Counted from the first letter of the stretch, positions 54,060 through 64,000 are shown. The stretch is DNA of 64,000 bases from Cryptomeria japonica (GCF_030272615.1 NC_081415.1:598491335-598555334), one strand, 5' to 3'. Translations and numbers: made by a program. Notes: a model not told the origin generated them from the letters alone.

Positions 54060-54863
54060 TGTTAGGATTCCCATAGATACTGAGAGGGGGGGTTGAATCA
54101 GTATCTAACTGGTTAATAGATTTTCTTAACTTAAAACATGTAGAGCATATTAATACAGTGTACCAGTAAACAAAAAGTAATGCAATAAACAGAGATAAAA
54201 ACAACCACATGAAAAACACACCATAACACAAGGATTTAATGAGGAAACCCAGTGTGAGAAAAACGTCAGTGGGATTTGTGACCCACAATATTCACTTACT
54301 GGCCAATAAGAGAATATTACTGCTACAAGAGGGGCCTGAACATGTAGGAAGGCCAATTGCCTAGAGCTCACTGCTCAAATACAAAATAGGAAGTCTCACT
54401 GACCTACAAAATGGATTATATAAATCCAGTGTCTTGTACTGCTTCAAAGTAGCATCTATGATGCCAGATCCAGTACGGGTTTCTACTCTGCTTCTTACAT
54501 AAACCCTTAACCTATAATTCGCATAATAGGTCTGCCTTATTTCGCCTAATTACATTCTTCTTACTTACACAAAATGTTCTACAATGATCTCTCTTATATA
54601 AGAGTCATTTTACAACTTGCCAAGTCGGCTTACAATGATTTTATAAATAATAAACAAAATATATTACAACAAAAATCCTGTCGGCCTCTGTGCTGGTATG
54701 CTTCCTTTCACTACCGATGCTAGTGATTTGAGTGCCGGTGTAGAGTCTAATAATGATAGTGCCAGTGGAATGCCTTGCCAGTGTCATAGGATTGTAAGGT
54801 TGCCATCAATGACAAAACCTTCAATCACCTACAATCTCTCATTGGAGTGTGCATATGCCAACA
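54060..54863 (-). repeat. 3' LTR of element D
   Basis: TGTTAGGATTCCC ... ATATGCCAACA, 804 bp. Its right edge abuts the polypurine tract. Close to the partner at 59892-60681 and the solo copy at 24422-25209. Confidence 0.93.
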
Positions 54864-55085
54864 ATCTCCCCCTTTGGCATTGATGGCAACACTCATGAGA
54901 AAATTTCAAAAGTGTATCCAAAACTTGTAATCCAAAAAATTGTTTCCAAAAATGTGTACCAAAAATATATGAGCTCCCCCTGAGAAGATAAGTGTTTTGC
55001 AAATTATTTTCTCATACTACTACTCCCCCTTTGGCATCAATGACAAAGGTTGTCAAGGTGTCAATAGAGTTGTTGTTTTTCTGTC
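54864..55085 (-). other. 3' UTR and polypurine tracts of element D
   Basis: On the minus strand, three G-rich purine blocks (AAAGGGGGAGTAGTAG near 55020, CAGGGGGAGCTC near 54970, AAAGGGGGAGATTG at 54862-54876) precede the LTR. Repeated purine tracts of this kind also appear at the 3' end of E1 (22-36) and are known in Sirevirus-type copia elements. The last one is the likely plus-strand primer. Confidence 0.7.
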
Positions 55086-57836
55086 TCAACCTTGTAACTG
55101 GGTGGTTACAATTTGAAAAAGATCTGCCAAAACTAAATTTATGCTTTCCATAAACTTTTTACTATCTTTTATTACTGCCTCTGTTCTTTGAACTGTACCG
55201 GTGAGGTGATGCATATGCTCTGCCGATGTTTTCTGTCCTTGTACTAATGCCTCAGATATTTCCTTCCTCAAGAATGCTAGATAGTCCAGTCTTGGACTTA
55301 GTCTTAGTCTTGGATTTTTAGCCTTGTTTATTATTCTCTCATTTTCTCTCTCTAGCTTCAGTAACTCTTCCTCAAAACCTGTTATCTTTTTCTCAAAAAC
55401 TGATAATGTATCAGGTGAATTAACAAAATTGTCAGCAAGTTTATTTATTTCTTCTTGTACCTTGCTCATTTTCTTATCTATGTCAACTGTTAAAAAGTTT
55501 ATCTTGCAAGTATCTTTGTATAGAGTTTTAAATTCCTTCAATGAGTTGCATATTTCTAGTAGAAGTGTTTCAAATTCCCTAGTACACTTCTTAATTTGAT
55601 CCTCAAAGAATTTTTGTTTTTCAATTTCCAACCTGTCTTTGAATGCCTGATCCTTTATTTGTTCAACTGTCACTATGTTGTCAGTAATATACTTCGACAA
55701 AGTGTCAAGTTGACTCAAAGAATCCTTATTATCTATGTTGCATTTTGGAGCTATCATCTTCAAAATTGGGATTGTGTCATCTATAGCTTTATAAGCTTGT
55801 GAACTACAATCAGTTATTTTCTTCAAAGAATCTAAAAGATCTTCAGTTACATTGGTTGATTTGTAATCTGCTGAGGAGGAACCAACATTATGAATTCTGT
55901 CAGTGGAGGAAGTGACCATTCTTGTAGTGACCTCTGGTAGGTCAGTCTGTGTTTCCATTTCCTTAAGCAAGGGTTTTTGTTTCTCTCTTGTTGTCGGTGG
56001 CACTATCTCCACATGAACATGTTCTTGTTCTAGAGCCTATTGCTTTGCTTGTCTCTCTGTCTATTGATTTGTTTCAGTCTCTGTCAAAGTCTCTATATGT
56101 TTCCCTATGCTATCATCTTCAACTTTTCCTTCAGTGTTATCAATGTTGTCAGTTTCCGGTGGCTCACTAGCCATGTCAGTCTTACCGGTTGTGTCTTTAT
56201 CTACCATAATGTTGATCTTTTGAGTATCAACATCAACTGTGTATAGTATCTCTGAATTAGGATTAGTATCCTCTTGTGATACATTCAAACTATCATCTTT
56301 TGGTTGGTCTTCTATTGTTGTTACCGATGGAGTAATCAGAGGTAGTGGGGATAAGTTATCTTTTATTTTGATACTAGGAGGTCCACCAACCTTTCCTTTA
56401 CCCTTATCTTTGTCCTTTTGATAGACTTTGATAGGCTTGGGGTTCTTGTATTCTTCCTGCTTTTCCTTCTCCACAAGGAATATATCCCATCCATTTTTTG
56501 TTTCTTCTGTTACCTCATTTACTCTTCCTCCCATTAGTGCAATATGCCGGTGTGTAGTAGAGAATACTGACTGGTTGGCCTTTGCAATTAGATCATCTAT
56601 TTCTTTTGGAGAGTTGACTAGGTAGACAACAAGTAATTTTTCAATTTTGATTTTCTTGTCAAGTTCTACAATAGATTGTCTTCTTGCTTCCAGTCTCTTG
56701 AATAATTCATCTGGTAGCTCATCTACAACTTGCATCATAAACTTCTTATAGATATCCAAGTGTAAAATGACACTGTTTTCAACTTGATCTTTCTCATCTT
56801 CTGATAGTGTATCATATAATTTTTCTATGTTCTTGAGTTTTCCTTCTTCTATGATTTCATCCAATAGTCTCTCAATCGAAGAAATATTCTGTTGAGTCCT
56901 TTTCTTCTTAGGTGTTAGCTTTTTCTTTGGGGTTGTCTTCTTTACCGGAGACCTCACTGCCTATTGTTTTTGTCTAGTTCTTCTAGGTGAGGGTGTGGAT
57001 ACCGGTGAAGGTTGTCTTTTCCTTACAACTCTTTTAAATTCAGCTAGCTTGTCATTCTCTGAAGAAGTTGCTACCGGTGACAGGTGAGTTTCTGGTTGTT
57101 GTGCCTGTAACTCATCTTCAGTGATACAGGTTTGTTTTAGTACATCTTCTTTTATAGCCTTAGCCTACCTTGAACCTCTCCTTACTGTTGCTTCTACTTT
57201 CTTTACTCTCTTCTTAGATTGAATTTGGCTTTCAATAGTCTCAGCACTACCAAATACTTCTTCCTTAGGTTCATTTGGTGCTTCCAGAAGGGCTTTAGCA
57301 TATGTTTCAATGATGTGGTCATCAGTCTCATAGCCCATTTCAGTAACCCAAATTGTTCTTGGGATAACTACTTCCATCCAGATCTCATCCTTTGTAATCA
57401 CAAAACATATATCATCTTTGTATTTGTTTACAATTTCCTGTGATAGTCTGACTCTTTTGTTCATTTTGGCCTTTAGTGCTTGAAAATACTCATCAATATT
57501 CTTTTGTTTTCTTTCACCCATGTTGTTGAACAAGTTTGATAACTACTTCCCTACTGGTATGTCAAATCCAAGGTTCTTGATACCTATATCGAGCACCTGT
57601 TTCATTATGTGTAGCATTAAGAATACAAGTAAGTTGCCAAATCTAAATGTTCCTTTCTTATCCTTCTTGATCTTCCCTAAATTGTCAATCAATTCATCCT
57701 TTAACCATTCACATACATCAATTTTTACATTATCCTTAACCATATCATGTGCACTTTTTATGCATAAACTGGAAACTGAGTTAAGTCGGTTTGCATGTGT
57801 TTCTTTGTAACCTAAAATCATGCTAACAAATCTCAC
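55086..57836 (-). pseudogene. Element D long ORF, main part (unknown, coiled coil)
   Basis: Four open pieces (57543-57836, 57165-57533, 56061-56957, 55086-56012) lie in one register, 917 codons, interrupted only by five TAG codons (57543, 57165, 56961, 56061, 56037), three of them directly after CAA. The protein is hydrophilic: a Lys/Pro-rich stretch (VKKTTPKKKLTPKKKR), a helical Glu/Lys-rich block (IERLLDEIIEEGKLKNIEKL), a low-complexity acidic middle, and a C-terminal ~250-residue coiled coil (KKMSKVQEEINKLADNF, EEELLKLERENERI). I do not recognise a catalytic domain. It may be an accessory or Env-like protein of a copia lineage; this is not demonstrated. Confidence 0.7.
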
Positions 57837-57838
57837 AT

Positions 57839-58384
57839 TTATTCTGTCACATCATTAACCCTTAGAGACCTTATGTCGGATGTTGCACCAGTTAGGTTCA
57901 TTACCAGGTCATTTGAGACCTTCTTTGTCTTGTCTGGTTTGTTACTAGTGGAAGGTAACCCTGTTACAGCTTTCACAGCTTCCTTGGTAATTTTATGAAT
58001 TGAATCTAGCCAAAAGAATTCTCCATGTACCCTGCTCAATACTATCCTTATCACTTCCTTGGGGAATTCTGGAATGTAGAGGATCTCTATGAATCCTAGC
58101 ATTTCAACAATTTTGTGTTCAGGTTTTACATTTTTAGAGTCATCACATATGACAGTTTTGTACATGTTTTTGACTTCTTCATCTCCTAATTCTTCTATAT
58201 GGCAATGGATATAAATTCTAGGGTCTTCTGCAAAAACAACTCCTTTGGGAATTTGCAAAAAAGCACCTACATTGTCATCCTTTTTAGCTATCTCGGGAAC
58301 TAACTGAAATATGGGCCTAGGGCATTTGATTACCTTGACCACAGTAGGGTTTGCTATGAATTCAGGTATAGAAGAGGATGTCAT
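57839..58384 (-). CDS. Element D long ORF, N-terminal part (unknown)
   Basis: A 181-codon frame from MTSSSIPEFI, one frameshift away from the 57836 frame, so the two are probably one ancestral protein of about 1,100 residues. It has normal globular composition: a Lys/Pro start, VFAEDPRIYIHCHIEELGDE, then VHGEFFWLDSIHKITKEAVK and AVTGLPS. That last block resembles, in pattern only, N-terminal regions of plant transposon-associated proteins of unknown function. No catalytic motif seen. ATG is the first in frame after a 360-bp gap from the knuckle ORF. Confidence 0.6.
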   Translation of the reverse strand: MTSSSIPEFIANPTVVKVIKCPRPIFQLVPEIAKKDDNVGAFLQIPKGVVFAEDPRIYIHCHIEELGDEEVKNMYKTVICDDSKNVKPEHKIVEMLGFIEILYIPEFPKEVIRIVLSRVHGEFFWLDSIHKITKEAVKAVTGLPSTSNKPDKTKKVSNDLVMNLTGATSDIRSLRVNDVTE

Positions 58385-58748
58385 GATTATAAATACCTTT
58401 TTCTACCTTTGGAAGGATTGATTGCTGAAATGCTTTGCCTCTTTGCTTGAAATGCCTTAGCTCTGGAAATTCCACGCTCTTCGAATGTTTGAATGCTCGG
58501 TGAAGTGAAATGGAGCCAAAAAAATTAATTTATAATGTCAATCTGCCAACTACCATATTTAATGCATGTCGGTTAAGTAATCACTTACATACCTGCCGGT
58601 ATAGAAGTAATTTCAACCTCTTACCATCAACCGAGGGAATAATAACATATGTCTCATTGATTGCCAAACCCTCAAACAAATTTCTTCAATTTGATGAAGA
58701 GACTCTTGCCGATGGAGTGCTACTTTGTTCTACCGGTGGAGTGCTACT
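58385..58748 (-). other. Gap between the two coding blocks of element D
   Basis: About 360 bp without an open frame on the minus strand. It could hold a promoter or splice acceptor for expression of the downstream ORF; nothing specific was recognised. Confidence 0.35.
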
Positions 58749-59282
58749 CTATTCTACCGGTGGAGGAGTATTTCCAACACCATTTAGTTCTGATTTCCTG
58801 ATCCATTGTTTTGAGAATTTCTGCTTAACTTCTTCAACTTTTTCTTTTCCTTTCAAACTAGAACCTTTGTTGTCTACCGGTGAGGACTTGCTTCTACAAA
58901 ATTTAGCAATATGCCCAATTTTGTTACATGCATAATAAGTCACATTATTTCTCTGAATAGCCTTTCCATAACCTATGCCGGTTTGTGTTATGCATTGATT
59001 AGATAAGTGTCCAAATCTTCCACAAACATAACATCTCACATTCATTCTGCAATTCTCAAAGTTATGACCAACTTTGTTGCATTTTGAACATTGATCGGTT
59101 GGGGTGTTGGTATTCTGATAGTTTCTATATCTACATTCATTTGCTCTATGACCATACTTGTTACAATTAAAGCATTTTCCATTGAATTTATAAGCAGTAG
59201 GTTGTCTTACCTGTTTGCTATGATCCTGTGTTTGCAGTACCGGAGCTTTCACCAACTTAAAAGTCATTTCCACAAGTGTCAC
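58749..59282 (-). CDS. Gag-like nucleocapsid protein with four CCHC knuckles (D)
   Basis: 177 codons with consecutive knuckles CFNCNKYGHRANEC (about 37-50), CSKCNKVGHNFENC, CYVCGRFGHLSNQC and a fourth, YACNKIGHIAKFC, whose first Cys is Tyr. A Lys-rich tail (KGKEKVEEVKQKFSKQW) follows. Zinc knuckles bind RNA and package it. Most copia Gags have one or two, so an array of four is unusual. It overlaps the upstream coiled-coil ORF by 26 bp in another frame, so a frameshift, programmed or mutational, would join them. Confidence 0.82.
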   Translation of the reverse strand: MTLVEMTFKLVKAPVLQTQDHSKQVRQPTAYKFNGKCFNCNKYGHRANECRYRNYQNTNTPTDQCSKCNKVGHNFENCRMNVRCYVCGRFGHLSNQCITQTGIGYGKAIQRNNVTYYACNKIGHIAKFCRSKSSPVDNKGSSLKGKEKVEEVKQKFSKQWIRKSELNGVGNTPPPVE

Positions 59283-59847
59283 CTTTAGGTTTTTGATTCT
59301 TCAGCAAGTTACCAAGTTCTTTTGATCTTTTCTTGAATTTCTCTTTATGTTGATTTGCAATATCTAGTTCTCTTTCTAAGACTTCTTTTTGCCTCATCAG
59401 TTCATTTGAGTCATTCTGAGTGTGCATCAAATCTGTCTTCAACAAATCATTTTCATAGCTAAGTCTTGTGTTCTCATTTGCAGCATCACTTAGTCTTCTA
59501 GTTAAATCTTCTTCATTCTTCTTTCTATCTTCAATTTCTTTACAGAATCTCATATTCATATCCTGCATCTCATTGTTTGATGTCATGTTCTCTTGTTTCA
59601 GCTTGTTTATCGTATCATTAAGAGTTTCTTTTTCATCATTCTCATTTTGCATCTTTTCACAAAGTTCTCTTCTCTTATTTCTTGAAATAGTAAGATTTTC
59701 TTGAAGTGCTTGAATGATATCCTGAGCAACCTTTAGATCATCTTCAAGTTTGATATTTTTCAAATTTTCTGCATCATAGTCTGAGAGAGCTCCTTCAAGT
59801 TGCTTCATCAAGTTTTCCTTCTCTACCAGTGTCAAGATCTTCCTCAA
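59257..59847 (-). CDS. Coiled-coil Gag-like ORF of element D
   Basis: 196 codons starting 44 bp inside the primer site. It is almost entirely heptad-like coiled coil (KLEDDLKVAQDIIQALQENL, NDTINKLKQENMTSNNEMQD, RSKELGNLLKNQ). Open reading continues upstream of the ATG to near the primer site. The UBN2-like Gag core of a copia element is missing, so this looks like the coiled-coil middle of a Gag kept next to its nucleocapsid end. Confidence 0.75.
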   Translation of the reverse strand: MRKILTLVEKENLMKQLEGALSDYDAENLKNIKLEDDLKVAQDIIQALQENLTISRNKRRELCEKMQNENDEKETLNDTINKLKQENMTSNNEMQDMNMRFCKEIEDRKKNEEDLTRRLSDAANENTRLSYENDLLKTDLMHTQNDSNELMRQKEVLERELDIANQHKEKFKKRSKELGNLLKNQKPKGDTCGNDF

Positions 59848-59878
59848 GTTGTTAGGCTTCTGAAAATAGAGGACCAGG

Positions 59879-59890
59879 CTCTGACACCAA
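59879..59890 (-). other. Primer binding site of element D (Met-tRNA-like)
   Basis: The minus strand reads TGGTGTCAGAGC one base inside the LTR, the Met-tRNA site with one change (A to G). Confidence 0.85.
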
Positions 59891-59891
59891 T

Positions 59892-60681
59892 TGTTAGGAT
59901 TCCCACAGATACTAAGAGGGGGGGGGTGGATCAGTATCTAACTGGTTAATAGATTTTCTTAACTTAAAACATGTAGAGCATATTAATACAGTGTACTGGT
60001 AAACAAAAAGTAATGCAATAAACAAAGATAAAAATAACCACATGAAAAACAAACCATAACACAAGGATTTAACAAGGAAACCCGGTGTGGGAAAAACCTC
60101 GGTGGGATTTGTGACCCACAATATTCGTTTACTAGCCAATAAGAGAATATTACTGCTGCAAGAGGGGCCTGCACATGCAGGAAGGCCAATTACCTAGAGC
60201 TCACTGCTCAAATACAAAATAGGAAGTCTCACTGACCTACAAAATGGATTATATAAATCTAGTGTCTTGTAATACTTCAAAGTAGCATCTATGATGCCAG
60301 ATCCAGTACCAGTTTTTGCTTTGCTTCTTACATAAACCCTTAACCTATAATTCGCATAATAGGTCTGCCTTATTTCGTCTAATTACATTCTTCTTACTTA
60401 CACAAAATGTTCTACAATGATCTCTCTTATATAAGAGTCATTTTACAACTTTCCAAGTCAGCCTACAATGATTTTACAAATAATAAACAAAATATATTAC
60501 AATAAAAATCTTGTCGGCCTCTATGCCAGTATGCTTCCTTTCACTGTCGGTGTCGGTGTAGAGTCTGATCTTGCTAGTGCCTATGGAACGCCTTGTCGGT
60601 GTCATAGGATTGTAAGGTTTCCATCAATGACAAAACCTTCAATCACCTACAATGTCTCATTGGAGTGTGCATATGCAAACA
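59892..60681 (-). repeat. 5' LTR of element D
   Basis: TGTTAGGATTCCC ... ATATGCAAACA, 790 bp. Its right edge is followed by the TCAAC duplication. Confidence 0.93.
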
Positions 60682-60720
60682 TCAACATGTGCACACACAT
60701 CACTTCAAAGAGGGACAAAA

Positions 60721-62170
60721 TGTAGATGTATAAATCCTACCACTTTCCTAAATAAATATTTAATATTTATTTTAACCCCATTCCTCCTATTAATTAAATT
60801 TTATTTAATTAATTTCTTTATTTTCATCTATTTGATTAAATAAATTACTCAATTTATTTAATTAAATTCACCTAAACCTTTTCTAGCCTTTAATTAAATC
60901 AATCACTTTATTTAATTAATTCCCCTTTCTCCCTTTTTAATTAAATTTACATTTAATTAAATTGATCCTTGTAAATAAATAAATCTAATTTATTTATTAA
61001 ATCCCCCCACTTGTATTTATACAAGTTGCATCTATTTTAGTTGAAATAAAGTAATTCTATTTTAATTAAAATCCTTTTCCCTCATCCACTTGAATTTTCC
61101 TACATCTCCCACTTGCCTCCTAAACCCCTTCTAGGTTCTTCTAATCACTTCCAATTTAGCCTAATTCATCTCCTAATTATTGTCACATTTCTAAGTAAAG
61201 AGAAGTCACTTCCCAAAGCCTCCAAAGTCTTCAATAACCATTAAAGACTTTGTGTCTTCAAATGGTTAACCTCTAAAGTCTTCCAAACCATTAAAGACTC
61301 TTACATAACCATTTATGGTTAACTCATCTTTGAGCTTTGGTTAGAGACTTCCTCTAACTTAACCATCCTTCTAACTAAAGGGTCTCATCAAACACTTAGG
61401 GCTTTGACCATGGTTATCCTATTAACCCTTGCACAAAAGTTTACCCCTTGGATAAAAGCTTTATCCATTAGATAACCCTAACCTAACCTTAACCCTTACC
61501 TCCTAAGGTAACCTTCATGTCTTCTCAGGCATTTAATGCTTCTTGCATCTCCTCTCAAGTAACCTCTTGTTGACAATTGTCACCATTTCATTGGTGAGAA
61601 TTGTAAACATGGATTGATTAACTTTCAACCCTAGCCCTTGTATATTATTCAATCTTAACCATATATTGCCTTATTTTTCCTATAAATAGAGCTCTCATTA
61701 TTCATTTTCAATAATCTCCAAGTTTCATGCATCTACATTATAGCCTAATTTACTAAGCATCTTAGCCCCTCTTTGTTAAAACATCATCATAATATTTAGA
61801 AGCATTTTCATATCATAGAATATTCATGCTAGGCTAGTATATCATGCTAGGATAATTTGTTAATCTTTTATCATATCATTATCTTCATCTTAACTTAGTC
61901 ATCATAATCTTTAACACATCATATAGATTTTAGAATGCATTCATGCATGTAGATCAAATATCACTCGTTCTTGGAGTTGTCATTCCTAAGTCATTTGCTC
62001 AATGATCTGAGAGAAAAACATTGGCTTTAGGGATCCTGTGAGATAGAGAACAATGGGACACCCCTTGGGAAGATAAACTAATTCTATTAGTTCATATACT
62101 TGCACCAAGAGTCTCATTGGTATGTGGGTCTTTTGATCTCAAGTTATTCATTTTGGTCACTGCATTTTCC
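60721..62170 (+). repeat. LTR of copia element F (right edge uncertain)
   Basis: It starts TGTAGATGTATAAATCCTAC, the counterpart of TGTAGTCACATAAATCTGTC at 20328. The A/T-rich blocks, the AACCATTAAAGACTT region, the GTCACCATTTCATTGGTG block and the TATA box also match the solo LTR. Similarity becomes unclear after about 61960, and no primer site was recognised, so the end is an estimate. Confidence 0.65.
61681..61688 (+). promoter_or_regulatory. TATA box of copia LTR F
   Basis: TATAAATAGAGC, the same sequence at the same relative place as 21739 in the solo LTR. Confidence 0.65.
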
Positions 62171-62205
62171 TGCATACAATGCCTATATTTGATGCTTTCA
62201 CCGAC

Positions 62206-63380
62206 ATGTTGATGATGGAACAAACTAATTTGATAAGAATGGGCATTCTTAAGACTTCTAAGTCTCAAGCATTAGTGGCAAGTCAAGGGAACAAAGGAAA
62301 TCAAGGAAAGGACAACTAGAACAAGAAGAAAGGGAAATCAAAGCCTAAGGACAAAGCACCACCTTCTCCACAACAAGGAGATTCATCCTCTTCCAAGAAG
62401 GACAATTCACCAAAGAAGGAGAGACCTACTTGTGCCTATTATAAAAAGGTTGGTCATTAAGAGCATCATTGAAATTATAAGAATATTGATGACCTCATAC
62501 ATATCCTCAAAAAGAACAACATTGATTTGCCTAGTGCCTACAAGAAGAAGGATGCATCACCTTCCACTTCCTCACAATCAAAGGGGAAAGGGAAAGCATT
62601 CATGGCCTCAACAAGTGGGAAGACTCACTCTTTTGGGACAAGAAAAGGACAAGATATTTGTGCCACGACAAATCATGATTCAAGGAGATGGCTTCTAGAT
62701 TTAGGGTCTTCTCATCATATGGCATCTTCGTAGTATATGTTTTTTACATTTGATCCTTGCACCATGCCACGGATTTTGATGGGAAATCATACATATATGG
62801 ATGTGATTGGGAAAGGATCTATTTCCATTGGGGATAAACCTTTCAATGATGTGTTGTGTGTACCCCATTTGACAAACAATCTTCTTTCCATATATCAAAT
62901 CACACATGGGGCAACTAGGAAAACTCTGGAGTTCACACCTGAGTCAGTTATCATTAGAGACTTGGAGAGTAGAGATATCATTGTGACCGGGGTGGTGGAT
63001 CATGCATCTCGGTTATATTCCTTTTTCAATTTTGTTCCTATTGATGAGGATGATTTTACATATGATGATCACACTTCTTGTGATGATTCAAATTTTGAGG
63101 AGAATTTTGGGCACTTGAACTTGGGTATTCTCACACGTGACCACGTTCCTGAACCTTTCATTTCATCTCCTCCTCTTGATATCACATCGCTTGTTGCACC
63201 TGATGATGTACATGATGCGACACTTTTACCTTCTTGTGATTCTGTGCAGTAGGATATTTCTTGTCTTCCAGCTTTAGTTCATTGGGATGACTACTTGAAA
63301 GACACTGCAGATTTGGGAGACATCATCGATGATATTCATCTTCTCTTTGATGAAGATGATCCTTCTTCTATTGTTGCGAG
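62206..63380 (+). pseudogene. copia Gag end, protease and pre-integrase (F), cut by CACTA
   Basis: One register from 62206 to 63380 with four stops (TAG three times, TAA once). It reads a short Lys-rich Gag tail, the knuckle CAYYKKVGH-stop-EHHC (second Cys replaced by Tyr), and a protease motif WLLDLGSSHHMASS in which the active-site DSG has become DLG. Then NLLSIYQITHG and the start of the pre-integrase region (HLNLGIL), and an acidic stretch. The Gag N-terminus is missing between LTR and 62206. At 63381 a CACTA terminus begins, in place of the integrase. Confidence 0.78.
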
Positions 63381-64000
63381 CACTAGTACATTCGGGTCAA
63401 AATTTTGATGGCAAATCATTGGAAGTCTGACGCATTTTTGTCGCACTACCGACAAAAAAAGCCGTCGAAAACTTTTTGTCGGAAGTTCCGACTATCCTTG
63501 TGGTCATCACAATTTTGACATCAGCCCCATCCTTTCCAACAGTAGCCATTGATACTCATACCCAAAAAGAATACCGTCTCAATCTCGGGCTACTGTCAGA
63601 ATTCTGACATCAAAGCGTAAAAATTCCGAAAGAGGAGTGTCGTCGGATGCACAGAATCCTTGTCAGAACTCTCCTGGAGCCCATCATATTTTGAACCCTT
63701 TGGCATCGTAATGCCAACGGTCCCTAGGAGAGCTCCGATGAGGATGCTGTGCATCCAATGGCACTACTCTGTCGAAATTTTTACGCTTTGGTGTTGGAAT
63801 TCCAACGGCAGGCCGATTTTTCAAAACAAAAAATTTTTATAGAAAAAGATTAGCATTGGTATCTTTATTTTATCTCTCTTCTCCATCCCTGTCTACTATC
63901 TCTCTTCTCTCTCCCCTCTCTAGGTCTCTTTCTCCATCCCTCTCTTCTTCTCTCCCTCTCTACTTCTCTTTCTCTACCCTCTCTAGGTCATTATCTCTTC
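63381..64000 (+). mobile_element. Second CACTA element, left end, runs off window
   Basis: CACTAGTACATTCGGG after TTGCGAG. Its first 150 bp parallel those of the CACTA at 16432 (ATTGGAAGTCTGACGC, GTCGCACTACCGACAAA). Subterminal palindromes GTCAGAATTCTGAC (about 63596) and TTGGAATTCCAACGG (about 63793) match the other element's motifs. From about 63865 a CT-rich tract begins. The target duplication would be GAG if the right end is found. Confidence 0.82.
63865..64000. repeat. CT-rich low-complexity tract
   Basis: CTCTCTTCTCCATCCCTG-type units to the end of the window, inside the second CACTA element. Comparable in kind to 19571-19790. Confidence 0.85.

Larger units (their letters stand above)
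54060..60681 (-). mobile_element. Complete non-autonomous LTR retroelement D
   Basis: LTRs at 54060-54863 and 59892-60681 and a perfect 5-bp duplication TCAAC (54055-54059, 60682-60686) bound a 6622-bp element. On the minus strand: 5' LTR, Met-tRNA-like primer site, coiled-coil ORF, four-knuckle ORF, a long unknown ORF, and a polypurine tract (AAAGGGGGAGATTG) touching the 3' LTR. No protease, RT, RNase H or integrase motif was seen on either strand. Primer, purine tract and LTR style are copia-like (compare E1), so a copia helper is likely. A solo LTR of the family is at 24422. Confidence 0.9.

Noticed and set aside
1-64000. tRNA genes suggested by primer-site matches
   Set aside because: Only 12-19 bases match a tRNA end, each next to an LTR; no cloverleaf is present.

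Overview
The window is plant nuclear DNA made almost entirely of nested transposable elements. I found no intact host gene, tRNA or rRNA. The plant assignment rests on Ty1/copia and Ty3/gypsy families of plant type (a chromovirus with a chromodomain, and a Tat/Ogre-like element with two RNase H domains and a variant C-X2-H-X4-H-X4-C knuckle), CACTA transposons, initiator-Met-tRNA primer sites, and captured pieces of a DRM cytosine methyltransferase, a plant-specific family. The density of old, stop-riddled nested insertions suggests a very large genome. A gymnosperm is plausible but not shown.

Layout. 1-5405: minus-strand copia element (3' end off the window) inserted in the gag of a plus-strand Tat-like gypsy element (5406-14460), which carries a degenerate antisense ORF after its integrase. 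14461-52348: a gypsy chromovirus ('E3') that has been invaded repeatedly. Its integrase is split by a 15.7-kb CACTA transposon (16432-32106, 3-bp TSD). Its 3' LTR holds a second chromovirus ('E5', to 44557) and a minus-strand gag-protease-only element ('E6', 44672-52189, TSD GAGAG). The E5 5' LTR itself holds a 2.3-kb element with a 41-bp minisatellite (34175-36442). 52349-54059 is low-complexity sequence. 54060-60681 is a complete non-autonomous LTR element ('D', TSD TCAAC) with zinc knuckles and a long unknown ORF but no polymerase or integrase. 60721-63380 is a deleted copia element interrupted at 63381 by another CACTA terminus that runs off the window.

Inside the 15.7-kb CACTA there is no visible transposase. 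It carries a ~1.1-kb piece of a DRM de novo DNA methyltransferase in two head-to-head copies around a 23-nt spacer (arms 16762-17896 and 17920-25818). The second arm was later split by a large symmetrical foldback-like element (18418-24385) and by a solo LTR of the D family (24422-25209). Before those insertions the locus was a near-perfect 1.1-kb inverted repeat of a host silencing gene inside a transposon. If transcribed it would form double-stranded RNA against DRM. I regard this as the most interesting object in the window; the rice precedent is miR820, encoded in CACTA elements and targeting OsDRM2.

Most pol ORFs are broken. Many in-frame stops are TAG where the family has glutamine or tryptophan, as expected from cytosine deamination at methylated CHG sites. 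Several nested insertions have their empty site elsewhere in the window (the second LTR or the second DRM arm), so boundaries and target duplications could be read directly. All family assignments come from motifs read by eye; no database search was possible.
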